Of a stretch of DNA of 64,000 nt, positions 1 to 9,017 are shown piece by piece. The stretch's first letter is position 1. Each line of letters starts with the position of its first letter. The position numbers and the translations under genes are program-made. The stretch comes from Comamonas odontotermitis (GTDB lineage: Bacteria > Pseudomonadota > Gammaproteobacteria > Burkholderiales > Burkholderiaceae_C). The notes beneath the pieces are model-generated. The model made no database searches. It had not been told where the DNA came from and saw only the letters and a program-made list of their open reading frames with translations. The stretch lies in contig NZ_CP083451.1 of the NCBI RefSeq assembly GCF_020080045.1, positions 434,001-498,000 of the forward strand. Direction: 5' to 3'.

Positions 1-620
1 ACCAGCTCCAGCGCCAGTTTCACCTCCATGGGGGCGTTGGCGTCTGCCGCTGCGGCAAGGGGCTTCGATTGCAGGCCGCGTGTGTATGTAGGATGGCCGG
101 TGCCGGGTTCCAGCGCGACTTCCTGGTTGTTGATGCGCAGGCTGGCGGTGCGGATGCCGCGCGGGTCGCTCACCGGCAGCATCAGGCGCGGTGCGTCGCA
201 GTGGCGCACATTGCTGGCCTCGGGCTTGCCCTGCAGCTGGTTGCCAGGGGCAAAACGGGCGGTGAGCTGGTCGGCCAGCACAAAGGTGTTGACCTGGTAG
301 AGCCCGCGTGTGCGTGGCTGCATCTGCGCGCTGGCGCTGTGCTGGAGGCTGTCGGGCAGCGCGTAGCGCTGAAAGCTCACGAGCCGGGTTTCTGCGCGGC
401 CTTCGCTGTCCTTGGCGATGGATTCGCGCGTGCATTGCTGCACCAGCACCGGCCCAAAGACGGTCTGCGATCCGGCCGTGCTGTTGACCACGCTCTGCAC
501 GGCGCGGTCTCGGTTGTAGATGCGGTCGCGCACCACGTCGCTGATCAGCATCAGCCCCACCATCAGCACGGCCACGGTGATGGCCAGGGTGATGGCCTTT
601 TGTACCAGTCTGTTCTTCAT
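1..620 (-). CDS. creD: Inner membrane protein CreD, C-terminus beyond the window
   Basis: The first 206 codons are present and the frame runs off the left edge. Translation from the ATG at 620 begins MKNRLVQKAITLAI and continues into one hydrophobic segment (about residues 8-27) followed by a large soluble stretch, the layout of CreD, an inner membrane protein of the CreBC regulon linked to envelope integrity and colicin E2 tolerance. It lies downstream of creB and creC on the same strand with a 123-base gap that holds a perfect CreB-binding box, so it probably has its own CreB-driven promoter. Family assignment is from recognition of the N-terminus and the gene order. Confidence 0.85.
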   Translation of the reverse strand, partial: MKNRLVQKAITLAITVAVLMVGLMLISDVVRDRIYNRDRAVQSVVNSTAGSQTVFGPVLVQQCTRESIAKDSEGRAETRLVSFQRYALPDSLQHSASAQMQPRTRGLYQVNTFVLADQLTARFAPGNQLQGKPEASNVRHCDAPRLMLPVSDPRGIRTASLRINNQEVALEPGTGHPTYTRGLQSKPLAAAADANAPMEVKLALEL

Positions 621-687
621 GCACACCTCGTTGTTGGATTCAGGTGTGTGCAGTGTTCAAGCGGCCGGTGTGGCTGGCATGAAGTGT

Positions 688-703
688 GTGAAGGCAGTGT
701 GAA
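688..703 (-). promoter_or_regulatory. cre tag, CreB binding site upstream of creD
   Basis: On the minus strand this reads TTCAC, six bases, TTCAC, which is exactly the direct-repeat cre tag known to bind CreB in enterobacteria. It lies 68 bases before the creD start codon, in the gap between creC and creD. Confidence 0.75.
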
Positions 704-743
704 GTGTGTACATCTGCGGGCAGGGGCAGAGCCTGCCAAGCGC

Positions 744-2204
744 TCAATGCGACACTGGAAAATCCAGGCTTGCGCGCAGACCTGGGTGCGTATTGGCAAA
801 GTGCAGCTGGCCGCCGTGCAGCTGCATGATGCGAAGCACGATCGACAGGCCCAGCCCCGTGCCGCTGCGCTCGCCATTGGGCCTGGGCGTGGTGAAGAAG
901 CGCTCGCCCAGCTTGTGCATCAGCCCCTCGGGCACACCGGGGCCGCTGTCCTGCACCGTGATGCGGTGCGGCGCCAGTTGCACCACCACCTGGCTGCCGC
1001 CGGGCGAAAAATCCAGCGCATTGGCGACCAGGTTGCTGATAGCCAGCTGCACCAGCTGTGCATCCCAGGCGCCTGCACTGTCGTTGCCCTGCAGCGCCAG
1101 ATGAATGCCCTTCTGCGCAGCCGTCGCCTGCAACTGGCCCAGCGCAAGCTCGGCGCAGTCGCGCAAGCTGGTGGTCGGGCGCAGGGCGGCCAGCGGCGGG
1201 CGCTGCTCCAGCTGGGTCAGCTGCATCAGCTGGTCCACCAGGTTCTGCAGGCGCTGGCTCTGGTCCATCACCTGCTGGGCAAACAGCTGGCGGTCGGCGG
1301 CAGGCAACTCGTCCTGCAGCAACTCGCCAGCTCCGCGAATGGCGGCGACCGGGCTTTTGAGCTCATGGGTAAGCGCACGCACATAGCCTTCGATGTAGTC
1401 CCGCCCTTCCAGGCGCCTTCGCATCGAGTCCATGGCGAGGGCCAGGTCGCCCAGTTCGCCCGGTACCTCGGGCACCGGCGGCGCAGCAGGCGCGGGCTGG
1501 CTGCCATCGCCTTCGTGCAGGGTAGGGCCCTGCACGTGCTGTGCATAGCTGCGCAGCTTGCGCACCTGCGCCACCAGCCACCAGGTGATGGCAAAACCCA
1601 CGCCAGCCGAGAGCAGCAGGAAGAGCACACCGCCGCGCAGCATTTTCTGCTCGCTGCTGTCGATGATGTTCTGCACGGCACGCGCCGCCTTTGATACGGT
1701 CAGCACGCCCACCACCTGCTCGCCTGCCACGATGGGGGCGGAGACATACATCACGCTGGTGGCCTCGTCTTCGGCCACATCGCGCGTGGTGCGGGCGCCG
1801 TACTCGCCGCGCAAGGTGCGCGATATGTTGCGCCAACGCGAATAGTCGGCTCCCACGTCCTGGCCTGCCGAGTCGAACAGCACGCGGCCCTGTGCATCGG
1901 TGACGGTCACGCGCAGGTCCAGCGCTGCCTTGCGCGCGTCCCAGATCCAGATCTGCACCGGCTGCTCTGCCACTGCCTGCACATGCCGGGCGAAGCGGCT
2001 GGTGGAGGGCGATGCGGCGAGGTTTCCGTTGGCCATGTCATCGCTGGCAAACGCTGCCAGCAGGTAGGCGGTTTCCACCAGCGTGTCTTCGGTCACCTTG
2101 CGCACGCTGGGTTTGATCTCGACCATGAACACGCGCAGCACGAAGAAGGCCGCCAGGCCATTGATCAGGAAGAAGGCGAACAGCAGCCGCAACCCCAGGC
2201 GCAT
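744..2204 (-). CDS. creC: Two-component sensor histidine kinase CreC
   Basis: 486 residues. It autophosphorylates and passes phosphate to CreB. A membrane segment at about residues 5-24 and a second at about 191-213 enclose a periplasmic sensor region of about 165 residues. A HAMP-like linker follows. The H-box is RALTHELKSP with phospho-acceptor His280, and N, G1 (DSGPGVPEG) and G2 (GTGLGLS) ATP-binding boxes lie in the last 120 residues. The start is 3 bases after the creB stop, so the two genes are surely co-transcribed. In E. coli CreC responds to carbon source and metabolic state; the signal here is unknown. The linker after TM2 (about 232-250) is rich in Pro and Ala. Confidence 0.93.
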   Translation of the reverse strand: MRLGLRLLFAFFLINGLAAFFVLRVFMVEIKPSVRKVTEDTLVETAYLLAAFASDDMANGNLAASPSTSRFARHVQAVAEQPVQIWIWDARKAALDLRVTVTDAQGRVLFDSAGQDVGADYSRWRNISRTLRGEYGARTTRDVAEDEATSVMYVSAPIVAGEQVVGVLTVSKAARAVQNIIDSSEQKMLRGGVLFLLLSAGVGFAITWWLVAQVRKLRSYAQHVQGPTLHEGDGSQPAPAAPPVPEVPGELGDLALAMDSMRRRLEGRDYIEGYVRALTHELKSPVAAIRGAGELLQDELPAADRQLFAQQVMDQSQRLQNLVDQLMQLTQLEQRPPLAALRPTTSLRDCAELALGQLQATAAQKGIHLALQGNDSAGAWDAQLVQLAISNLVANALDFSPGGSQVVVQLAPHRITVQDSGPGVPEGLMHKLGERFFTTPRPNGERSGTGLGLSIVLRIMQLHGGQLHFANTHPGLRASLDFPVSH

Positions 2205-2207
2205 GGC

Positions 2208-2939
<732 letters not shown>

Positions 2940-2942
2940 GGC

Positions 2943-3689
2943 CTAGCGCCCACCCGACACGTCGATGATTGCGCCGGTCGAGTAGCTGCTTTTGTCCGAC
3001 ATCAGCCAGCAGATGGCTTCTGCCACCTCATCGGCTGTGCCGCCCCGGCCCATGGGCACGCCGGGCGCCAGGCGCGCAATGCGGTCGGGCTGGCCGCCGC
3101 TGGCGTGGATATCGGTTTCGATCAGACCGGGCCGCACCGCGTTGACGCGGATGCCCTGGCTGGCTACTTCGTGTGACAGGCCCAGGGTCATGGTGTCGAT
3201 AGCCGATTTGGCGGCGGCGTAGTCCACGTACTGGTTGGCGGCGCCCAGGCAGGCGGCTCTGCTGGAGACGTTGACAATGCTGCCGCCCGCGCCACCTTCT
3301 GCCGAGCTCATGCGGCGTACGGCTTCGCGTGCACAGATGAAGCTGCCGATCACGTTGATGTCGAACATGCGGCGCCAGCGAGCCAGGTCCATGTCCTGCA
3401 GGCGCTGGGCGCGGTCCACCACACCCGCGTTGTTCACCAGGGCGCTGATGCGTCCCAGTTCGGCATCGACGCGTGCAAACATGGCCAGCACCTGCGCTTC
3501 GTCGGCCACATCGGCCTGCACGGCAATGGCACGGCGGCCCAGGGCCTGCACGGCCTGTACCACTTCGCGGGCGGCGCCTTCGTTGGCACTGTAATTCACG
3601 GCGACATCCCAGCCCTGGCGGGCAGCGAGCAGGGCGGTGGCGGCACCGATGCCACGGCTGGCTCCGGTGATGAGGGCGATGGAAGTCAT
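2943..3689 (-). CDS. Short-chain dehydrogenase/reductase (SDR)
   Basis: NAD(P)-dependent oxidoreductase of the classical SDR family, 248 residues. Seen: the nucleotide-binding TGASRGIG at residues 8-15, NNAG at 86-89, catalytic Ser142/143 and the YAAAK motif with Tyr157 and Lys161. The C-terminal GAIIDVSGGR is typical of the FabG-like group. The substrate cannot be told from sequence. An upstream in-frame ATG at 3698 would add MPA; I prefer the ATG at 3689, which starts directly at the beta strand of the Rossmann fold. It is 3 bases from creB and may be in the same transcript. Confidence 0.88.
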   Translation of the reverse strand: MTSIALITGASRGIGAATALLAARQGWDVAVNYSANEGAAREVVQAVQALGRRAIAVQADVADEAQVLAMFARVDAELGRISALVNNAGVVDRAQRLQDMDLARWRRMFDINVIGSFICAREAVRRMSSAEGGAGGSIVNVSSRAACLGAANQYVDYAAAKSAIDTMTLGLSHEVASQGIRVNAVRPGLIETDIHASGGQPDRIARLAPGVPMGRGGTADEVAEAICWLMSDKSSYSTGAIIDVSGGR

Positions 3690-3778
3690 GGCAGGCAAGG
3701 ATGGCTCTGTGCCGGGTGTGGTTGGAGGCCTTATCTTATTAGGGTTTGCTCAAAACAGCACAGCCCGGCGGGGCCGGT

Positions 3779-4660
3779 TCAAGGCGCGGGCAGCAGGGCC
3801 AGCTGGTCCAGCGCCTGTGCATCGGCTTCCCCCACGGGCAGGTAGACCACCATGCGCATGCCGCTGCGCGGTGCGGACCACCAGTAGGTCTGGCGCAGGT
3901 GGATGAGGCCGAGTACGGGGTGATCGAAGGTCTTTTCCTGATTCTCGGGGCTGCGCACCTGGTAGCGCTCCCAGGCATTGCGGAAGGCGGGCGAGTGGGT
4001 GAGAAAGTAGTCCAGCCGCTCGGCAATGGCGCGGTCGCCGCTTTGCTGGGTGGATGCGGCCCGGAACATGGCGACCATGCGCTCGATGGTTTGCGGCTCA
4101 TGGCGCACCACGCGCTGCCAGCGCGCATCGAACAGGCTCATGTGCAGGCAGTTGCGTTGCAGCGCGGGCAGGCTCTGCAGCGAGACGCCCATCAGGCGCT
4201 CGTAGGCGGCGTTGGCTGCCAGCAGGTCAAAGGCGGCGCTCTGCATCTGGGCCGGGTAGGGCAGCAGCTTATCGAGCAGTTGCATGTGCAGGCAGCCCGG
4301 CTCGTCGGCTGCGGAGGGCGGGGGCTGGTCGAGTTTGATGCCTGCCAGCACCAGCAGGTGGCGCACCTCGTCGTCGTTGCACTGCAGCGCCCGGGCGATG
4401 GACTCGATGGCCTGCCGCGAAGGCTGGACCTCGCGGCCCTGTTCCAGCTTGGTGTACCAGGTTACGCCGATGCCAGCGAGCTGTGCCACTTCCTCACGCC
4501 GAAGGCCGGGTGTGCGCACACGGCCATAACGGGCCAGCCCCATTCCCGTGGCAGACAGGCTTTCGCGGCGCGCACGCAGAAAGCGGCCCAATTCCTGCGG
4601 CTGGGCAGAGGTCGCAACAGCAGGCGGGGCATGGGGCAGGGGCGGTGCAGGCAAGGTCAT
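3779..4660 (-). CDS. XRE-family regulator with MmyB-like ligand-binding domain
   Basis: 293 residues from the ATG at 4660; the frame is open further upstream but that part is the intergenic region. Residues about 22-90 form a helix-turn-helix (LGRFLRARRE, then TPGLRREEVAQLAGIGVTWY), the rest the MLTR/MmyB ligand-binding domain usual in this class (about 105-290). It is divergent from an MFS exporter 127 bases away, which suggests that it controls that pump; this is inference from arrangement only. Confidence 0.85.
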   Translation of the reverse strand: MTLPAPPLPHAPPAVATSAQPQELGRFLRARRESLSATGMGLARYGRVRTPGLRREEVAQLAGIGVTWYTKLEQGREVQPSRQAIESIARALQCNDDEVRHLLVLAGIKLDQPPPSAADEPGCLHMQLLDKLLPYPAQMQSAAFDLLAANAAYERLMGVSLQSLPALQRNCLHMSLFDARWQRVVRHEPQTIERMVAMFRAASTQQSGDRAIAERLDYFLTHSPAFRNAWERYQVRSPENQEKTFDHPVLGLIHLRQTYWWSAPRSGMRMVVYLPVGEADAQALDQLALLPAP

Positions 4661-4787
4661 GGGGCAGTACCTTAGCGGGATTGGTGCACCGCAGTATAGG
4701 CCTTTCAAGCCTAGGCTAAGTAGAATCTTGTACCAGTCTAAAAAACACAACACACTGGCGTCCTGTTCATTTCAGGCGCAGACCTCC

Positions 4788-6005
4788 ATGCGAAGAATTA
4801 CTGCTGACAACGCCTCGTTTGGCGTTTTCCTGGCCTTTTTGCTGATCCCGCTCTCGGGCATCGGCACCGACATCTACCTTCCCTCCATGCCAGCCATGGC
4901 CCAGAGCCTGGGCGGCACGGCAGCGCAGATCCAGCTCACGCTGACCTTGTTCATCGCCGGCTATGGGCTGGGGCAGCTGGTGGTGGGCGTGCTGCTCGAC
5001 CGCTTTGGCCGCTGGCGGCCCATGCTGGTGGCGCTGGCATTGTTTGCGCTGTCGAGCGCGGCCATTGCCGCCAGCGACGATATCTGGCTTATCTGCGCGC
5101 TGCGCCTGCTGCAGGGCGTGCTGGGCGCCGTGGCCGTGGTGAGCAAGCGCACCTTCTTTGTGGATGTGTTCCGTGGGGCTGCGCTGCAGCGGTATCTCAC
5201 CTGGATGACCGTGGTGTGGTCGCTCGGCCCCATCTGCGCGCCCTTCATTGGCGGCTTTGTGCAGACGCACTGGGGTTGGCGCGCCAACTTTGTCGTACTG
5301 GCGGCGTTTTCGGTGCTGGCGCTGGTGCTGGAATGCCTGGGCGGCGGCGAGACGCTGGCCAAGCCGCAACCAATCCGTCCGCGCGAAGTGGCCGCGCGGG
5401 CTTGGGAGATCGTGCGGCATCGCGCATTTGCGCGCGGCGTGCTGTGCGTGAGCGCAGCCTACGCCATGGTGATGGGCTGGAGCATGGCTTCGCCCTTCAT
5501 CGTCGAGACGGTGTACCACCGTCCCCCCACCACCACCGGTGCGCTGGCGCTGCTGATGGGGCTGGCCTGGATGGCTGGCGGCCTGATAGCGCGCGCCGCC
5601 ATGGCCCATTCGCTGGCAGTCAAGCACCAGGCGGCGGTGGTGGCCATGGCCTGCTTCATTGCACTCCTGGCGCTGACGGGATGGCTGCCGGCCTCGTGGC
5701 CTTCGCTGGAGGTGATGGCTGCCGTCGCTTTTTGCATCCACGTGGCGGCAGGGCTGGTGTTCAATATCCATTTCGCCAATGTGCTGTCCATGTTCCCGCA
5801 GAGCGCTGCGCTCTCGGGCGGGCTGGCAGGGGGGCTTGCCTTCTTGCTGACCTCGCTCTTCTCGTTGCTGGGCATCCACCTGGTGAATCCGCATTCGGCG
5901 CTGGGCATGGCGGTGGTGTATGGTGGGCTGGCCGTGGTTCTTGCGGCGGCCTGGTTTTCCATGGTGACGCGCCGGGCACCGGTCGTGCCGTGCACGGCGC
6001 CATAA
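4788..6005 (+). CDS. MFS multidrug exporter, Bcr/CflA family
   Basis: 405 residues, about 12 hydrophobic segments. The first loop carries GTDIYLPSMPA, the signature of Bcr/CflA drug:proton antiporters, and the loop between TM2 and TM3 has LLDRFGRWRP, the MFS motif A. It would export small drugs or metabolites across the inner membrane using the proton gradient. The start is the ATG at 4788 beginning MRRITADNASFGVF; the open frame extends upstream through non-coding sequence. The divergent XRE regulator is the likely controller. Confidence 0.88.
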   Translation: MRRITADNASFGVFLAFLLIPLSGIGTDIYLPSMPAMAQSLGGTAAQIQLTLTLFIAGYGLGQLVVGVLLDRFGRWRPMLVALALFALSSAAIAASDDIWLICALRLLQGVLGAVAVVSKRTFFVDVFRGAALQRYLTWMTVVWSLGPICAPFIGGFVQTHWGWRANFVVLAAFSVLALVLECLGGGETLAKPQPIRPREVAARAWEIVRHRAFARGVLCVSAAYAMVMGWSMASPFIVETVYHRPPTTTGALALLMGLAWMAGGLIARAAMAHSLAVKHQAAVVAMACFIALLALTGWLPASWPSLEVMAAVAFCIHVAAGLVFNIHFANVLSMFPQSAALSGGLAGGLAFLLTSLFSLLGIHLVNPHSALGMAVVYGGLAVVLAAAWFSMVTRRAPVVPCTAP

Positions 6006-6058
6006 TCGGAAAGAACCCCGCCCCGAATCTGGAATCTGTTTAGCAAGGAGTGATCGCT

Positions 6059-6748
6059 ATGGGTAATTTTGTAGATCTGAAGTCTGCCGACGGCCAGGTG
6101 TTTCCGGCCTACATTGCCGAGCCAGCGGGCAAGCCGCGTGGCGCCATCGTGGTGGTGCAGGAAATCTTCGGCGTCAACTCGCACATCCGCTCGGTGGCAG
6201 ACCGCGTGGCGCAAAGCGGTTACCTGGCGATTGCTCCGGCTACCTTTGCGCGCGTCAAGTCGGGCGTGGAGCTGGGCTATACCGATGCCGACATGCAAGC
6301 GGGTTCTGCGCTGAAGGCGGCAGCCGAGCAGTTGCCGCCTCCTGGTGTGCTGCTGGATCTGCAGACTGCCATCGATGAAGGCGCCCGCCGCACCGGTGGC
6401 AAGGTGGGCATCACCGGTTTCTGCTGGGGTGGCCTGCTGGCATGGCGCGCGGCCTGCGAGCTGAACGGCCTGGCCGCTGCCGTGCCGTACTACGGCGGCG
6501 GCATGACGACGGCTGCTGAAATAGCACGCAAGCCCAAGTGCCCGGTGATGGCCCACTTTGGCGACAAGGACCACTGGATCTCGCTGGAATCGGTCGAGAC
6601 CTTCAAGACCGCGCACTCCGAGGTGGAGGTGTATGTATATGCTGCCGACCATGGCTTCAACTGTGACCAGCGCGGCTCCTACGACGCGGCAGCGTCGGCG
6701 GCGGCCCGGGCCCGTACGCAGGCGTTCTTTGCCAAGCATGTAGGCTGA
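6059..6748 (+). CDS. Dienelactone hydrolase family protein
   Basis: 229-residue alpha/beta hydrolase. The catalytic triad is Cys122 (GFCWGG), Asp171 (GDKDHW) and His198 (ADHGFNCD), with Glu35 (QEIFGVN) in the position that in true dienelactone hydrolase activates the cysteine. The family opens lactone rings, as in chlorocatechol degradation, but many members are of unknown substrate and no catabolic cluster surrounds this one. AAGGAG lies 8 bases before the ATG at 6059, which decides the start over an in-frame GTG nine bases earlier. A strong terminator follows at 6769. Confidence 0.9.
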   Translation: MGNFVDLKSADGQVFPAYIAEPAGKPRGAIVVVQEIFGVNSHIRSVADRVAQSGYLAIAPATFARVKSGVELGYTDADMQAGSALKAAAEQLPPPGVLLDLQTAIDEGARRTGGKVGITGFCWGGLLAWRAACELNGLAAAVPYYGGGMTTAAEIARKPKCPVMAHFGDKDHWISLESVETFKTAHSEVEVYVYAADHGFNCDQRGSYDAAASAAARARTQAFFAKHVG

Positions 6749-6768
6749 CCCGCCCGCTGTTTCAACGC

Positions 6769-6805
6769 ACAAAGCCTTGCAGGTGCCATGCCTGCAAGGC
6801 TTTGT
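6769..6805 (+). terminator. Hairpin terminator after dienelactone hydrolase gene
   Basis: A perfect 15-base-pair stem (6769-6783 with 6791-6805) with a 7-base loop ends in a short T stretch. It closes the hydrolase transcript. Confidence 0.8.
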
Positions 6806-6886
6806 TGCATCTTGCACGGCTGCTTGTAACACCTCCGTCATCGCTGCTGCCGATGATGCGCGCATCGCTTACTTTCAACCATAGCA

Positions 6887-8956
6887 ATGATGCGACTCTC
6901 TTCTTTTGGCGCTGGCCGCCCGCAGGCTGCGCGCCGCTCCCGCCAGGCCTTGGCCGTTTTGGCAGCACTGGCTGCTGCGGCCATGCTCACCGCCTGTGGC
7001 GGCGGCTCGGGTGGTGACAAATCGGCCACTGCAACGCTGGCCGTTCTGGAAACTACCGATCTGCACTTCAACATCCGCAGCTACGACTACTTCAAGCTGG
7101 CGGACGATCCCTCGTACGGCTTTGAACGCACCGCCACCCTGATCCGTAAGGCACGCAGCGAGTTTGCCAATACCTTGCTGGTGGACAACGGCGACACCAT
7201 CCAGGGCACGGCGCTGGCCGACTATGAGGCGCAGGTGGCCCCGATTGCCTGCGAGCAGCAGTTGTCCATGTACAAGGCTATGGGTGTGCTGCAGTTCGAT
7301 GCGGGCACGCTCGGCAACCACGAGTTCAACTACGGTCTGCCATTCCTCAACCAGGTGTTGGGCGGAGGTCTGAAGGTTGACGGGGTGGATGCAAGCAAAA
7401 AATGCGCGGGCCCGGGCTTCCCGATGGCGTTGGCCAATGTGATCAGCACCCAGACCAATGCACCGCTGGTGGCGCCGTATGTGGTGCTGAACCGCGAAAT
7501 CACCGGCGTAGACAGTGACGGAAAGGCCACCAGGCTGCCTATCAAGATCGGCGTGATCGGCTTTACCACGCCCGGCATCATGGGCTGGGACAAGCGCCAC
7601 CTGGAAGGCAAGGTGCGGGTGACCGGCGCTGTTGAGGCGGCGCAGAAATATGTGCCCGAGCTGCGCAGCAAGGGCGCAGACATCGTGGTGGCGCTGCTGC
7701 ACGGCGGGCTGGATGCCTCGGAATACCGCACCGACATGGAAAACCCCGGCCTGTACCTGAGCAAGGTGGCGGGCATCGACGCGATGGTGATGGGCCACCA
7801 GCACAGCGTGTTCCCTGATACGGCGGACAAGCCGGCCTTCAGCATGGCGGGGGTGGACAACAAGGCGGGCACCATCAATGGCGTGCCCGCGGTGATGGCC
7901 AGCTCCTGGGGCAAGGCCCTGGGTGTGGTGGCGCTGTCGCTGCGCTGGGACGGCAAGGCCTGGAGCGTGGACAAGGCCAAGAGCAAGTCGGAGTTGCGCA
8001 ACACGGCAACCGGCAAGGATGCCGCAGGCAAGGCCATCTATGTGGCGGTTGATGGCAGCATCGCCCCGGTGGTGGAGGGCCAACACCAGGCTGCCATCCG
8101 CTATGTGAAGACGCCGGTGGGCCAGACTGACTTTCGCATGGGCACGCAGTTTGCCGATGTGGGCGATCCGGGGGCGATCCAGATCGTCAACCAGGCGCAG
8201 CAGGACTATGTGCAGCGCTATGTGGCAGCCAATCTGCCGCAGTATGCGCAGTTGCCGGTGCTGTCGGTGAGCGCGCCGTTCAAATCGGGCTTCCAGGGCG
8301 GTGCGGACTACACCGACGTGGCTGCTGGGCCGTTGGCCATCTCCAGCGCCGCCGACCTGTACCTGTACCCCAACACCGTGTATGCGGTGAAGGTGACGGG
8401 CGCGCAGGTCAAGAGCTGGCTGGAAGCGGCGGCCCAGCGCTTCAACCGCATCGATCCGGCAGCTACCGCAGACCAGTGGTTGATCAGCAGCTTTCCTGGT
8501 TACAACTTCGACATGTTCACCACGGCTGACGTGCAGTACCAGATCGACGTGACCCAGCCGGTGGGCAGCCGCATCGTGGGCCTGCAGTACAAGGGCCAGC
8601 CGATCAACACCGCGCAGGAGTTCGTGATCGCCACCAACAATTACCGCGCCACCAGCGGCAAGGGCTTTCTGCCGGAGCTCGATGGCCGCTCCACCATCTA
8701 CGCGTCGCCCGACGCCAACCGCGATGTGGTGATTGCCTATATCAAGGCGCACCCACAGATCACGCGTGCGGCCAATGGCGCAGCGCAGAGTTGGCGCTTT
8801 GCCAAGACGCCGACTGCCGGCAAGGTGCTGTTTACCTCGGCAGCGAATGCCCTGTCGGTGGCGCAGGCGGCTGGCCTGGCCAATATCAGTGTGGACAAGG
8901 CAGACGACGGCACTGGCACGCAGCGCGCGGTCTACCGCATCGATCTAGGCCAGTAA
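6887..8956 (+). CDS. Lipoprotein 5'-nucleotidase / 2',3'-cyclic phosphodiesterase (CpdB/UshA-like)
   Basis: 689 residues. The signal peptide ends in the lipobox LTAC with Cys37, so the protein is probably anchored on the periplasmic side. The N-terminal calcineurin-like metallophosphatase domain shows ETTDLHFNI (Asp58, His60), VDNGDT, GNHEFNYG and ALLHGG / MGHQHS, which bind the dinuclear metal centre. The C-terminal 5'-nucleotidase domain (about residues 400-640) ends with NNYRATSGKGF, a nucleoside-binding loop. It would release nucleosides and phosphate from extracellular nucleotides. CpdB versus UshA specificity cannot be fixed; the long form and DYFK insertion after the first motif resemble CpdB more. 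The start may be the second ATG (6890). Confidence 0.88.
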   Translation: MMRLSSFGAGRPQAARRSRQALAVLAALAAAAMLTACGGGSGGDKSATATLAVLETTDLHFNIRSYDYFKLADDPSYGFERTATLIRKARSEFANTLLVDNGDTIQGTALADYEAQVAPIACEQQLSMYKAMGVLQFDAGTLGNHEFNYGLPFLNQVLGGGLKVDGVDASKKCAGPGFPMALANVISTQTNAPLVAPYVVLNREITGVDSDGKATRLPIKIGVIGFTTPGIMGWDKRHLEGKVRVTGAVEAAQKYVPELRSKGADIVVALLHGGLDASEYRTDMENPGLYLSKVAGIDAMVMGHQHSVFPDTADKPAFSMAGVDNKAGTINGVPAVMASSWGKALGVVALSLRWDGKAWSVDKAKSKSELRNTATGKDAAGKAIYVAVDGSIAPVVEGQHQAAIRYVKTPVGQTDFRMGTQFADVGDPGAIQIVNQAQQDYVQRYVAANLPQYAQLPVLSVSAPFKSGFQGGADYTDVAAGPLAISSAADLYLYPNTVYAVKVTGAQVKSWLEAAAQRFNRIDPAATADQWLISSFPGYNFDMFTTADVQYQIDVTQPVGSRIVGLQYKGQPINTAQEFVIATNNYRATSGKGFLPELDGRSTIYASPDANRDVVIAYIKAHPQITRAANGAAQSWRFAKTPTAGKVLFTSAANALSVAQAAGLANISVDKADDGTGTQRAVYRIDLGQ

Positions 8957-8974
8957 GCGGCACCCCAAAAGGAG

Positions 8975-9003
8975 AGCGGCTGGCACGCCAGCCGCTTTCT
9001 CTT
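8975..9003 (+). terminator. Terminator after nucleotidase gene
   Basis: A 10-base-pair stem (8975-8984 with 8987-8996) is followed by TTCTCTTT, directly after the nucleotidase stop. The convergent CorA-like gene ends at 9018. Confidence 0.7.
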
Positions 9004-9017
9004 TGATGAAGCTGGGC

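Noticed and set aside
69..1694. Plus-strand open frame of 541 codons over creD and creC
   Set aside because: It is antisense to two well-supported genes, has His/Gln/Ala-biased composition and no recognisable motif; typical of high-GC shadow frames.
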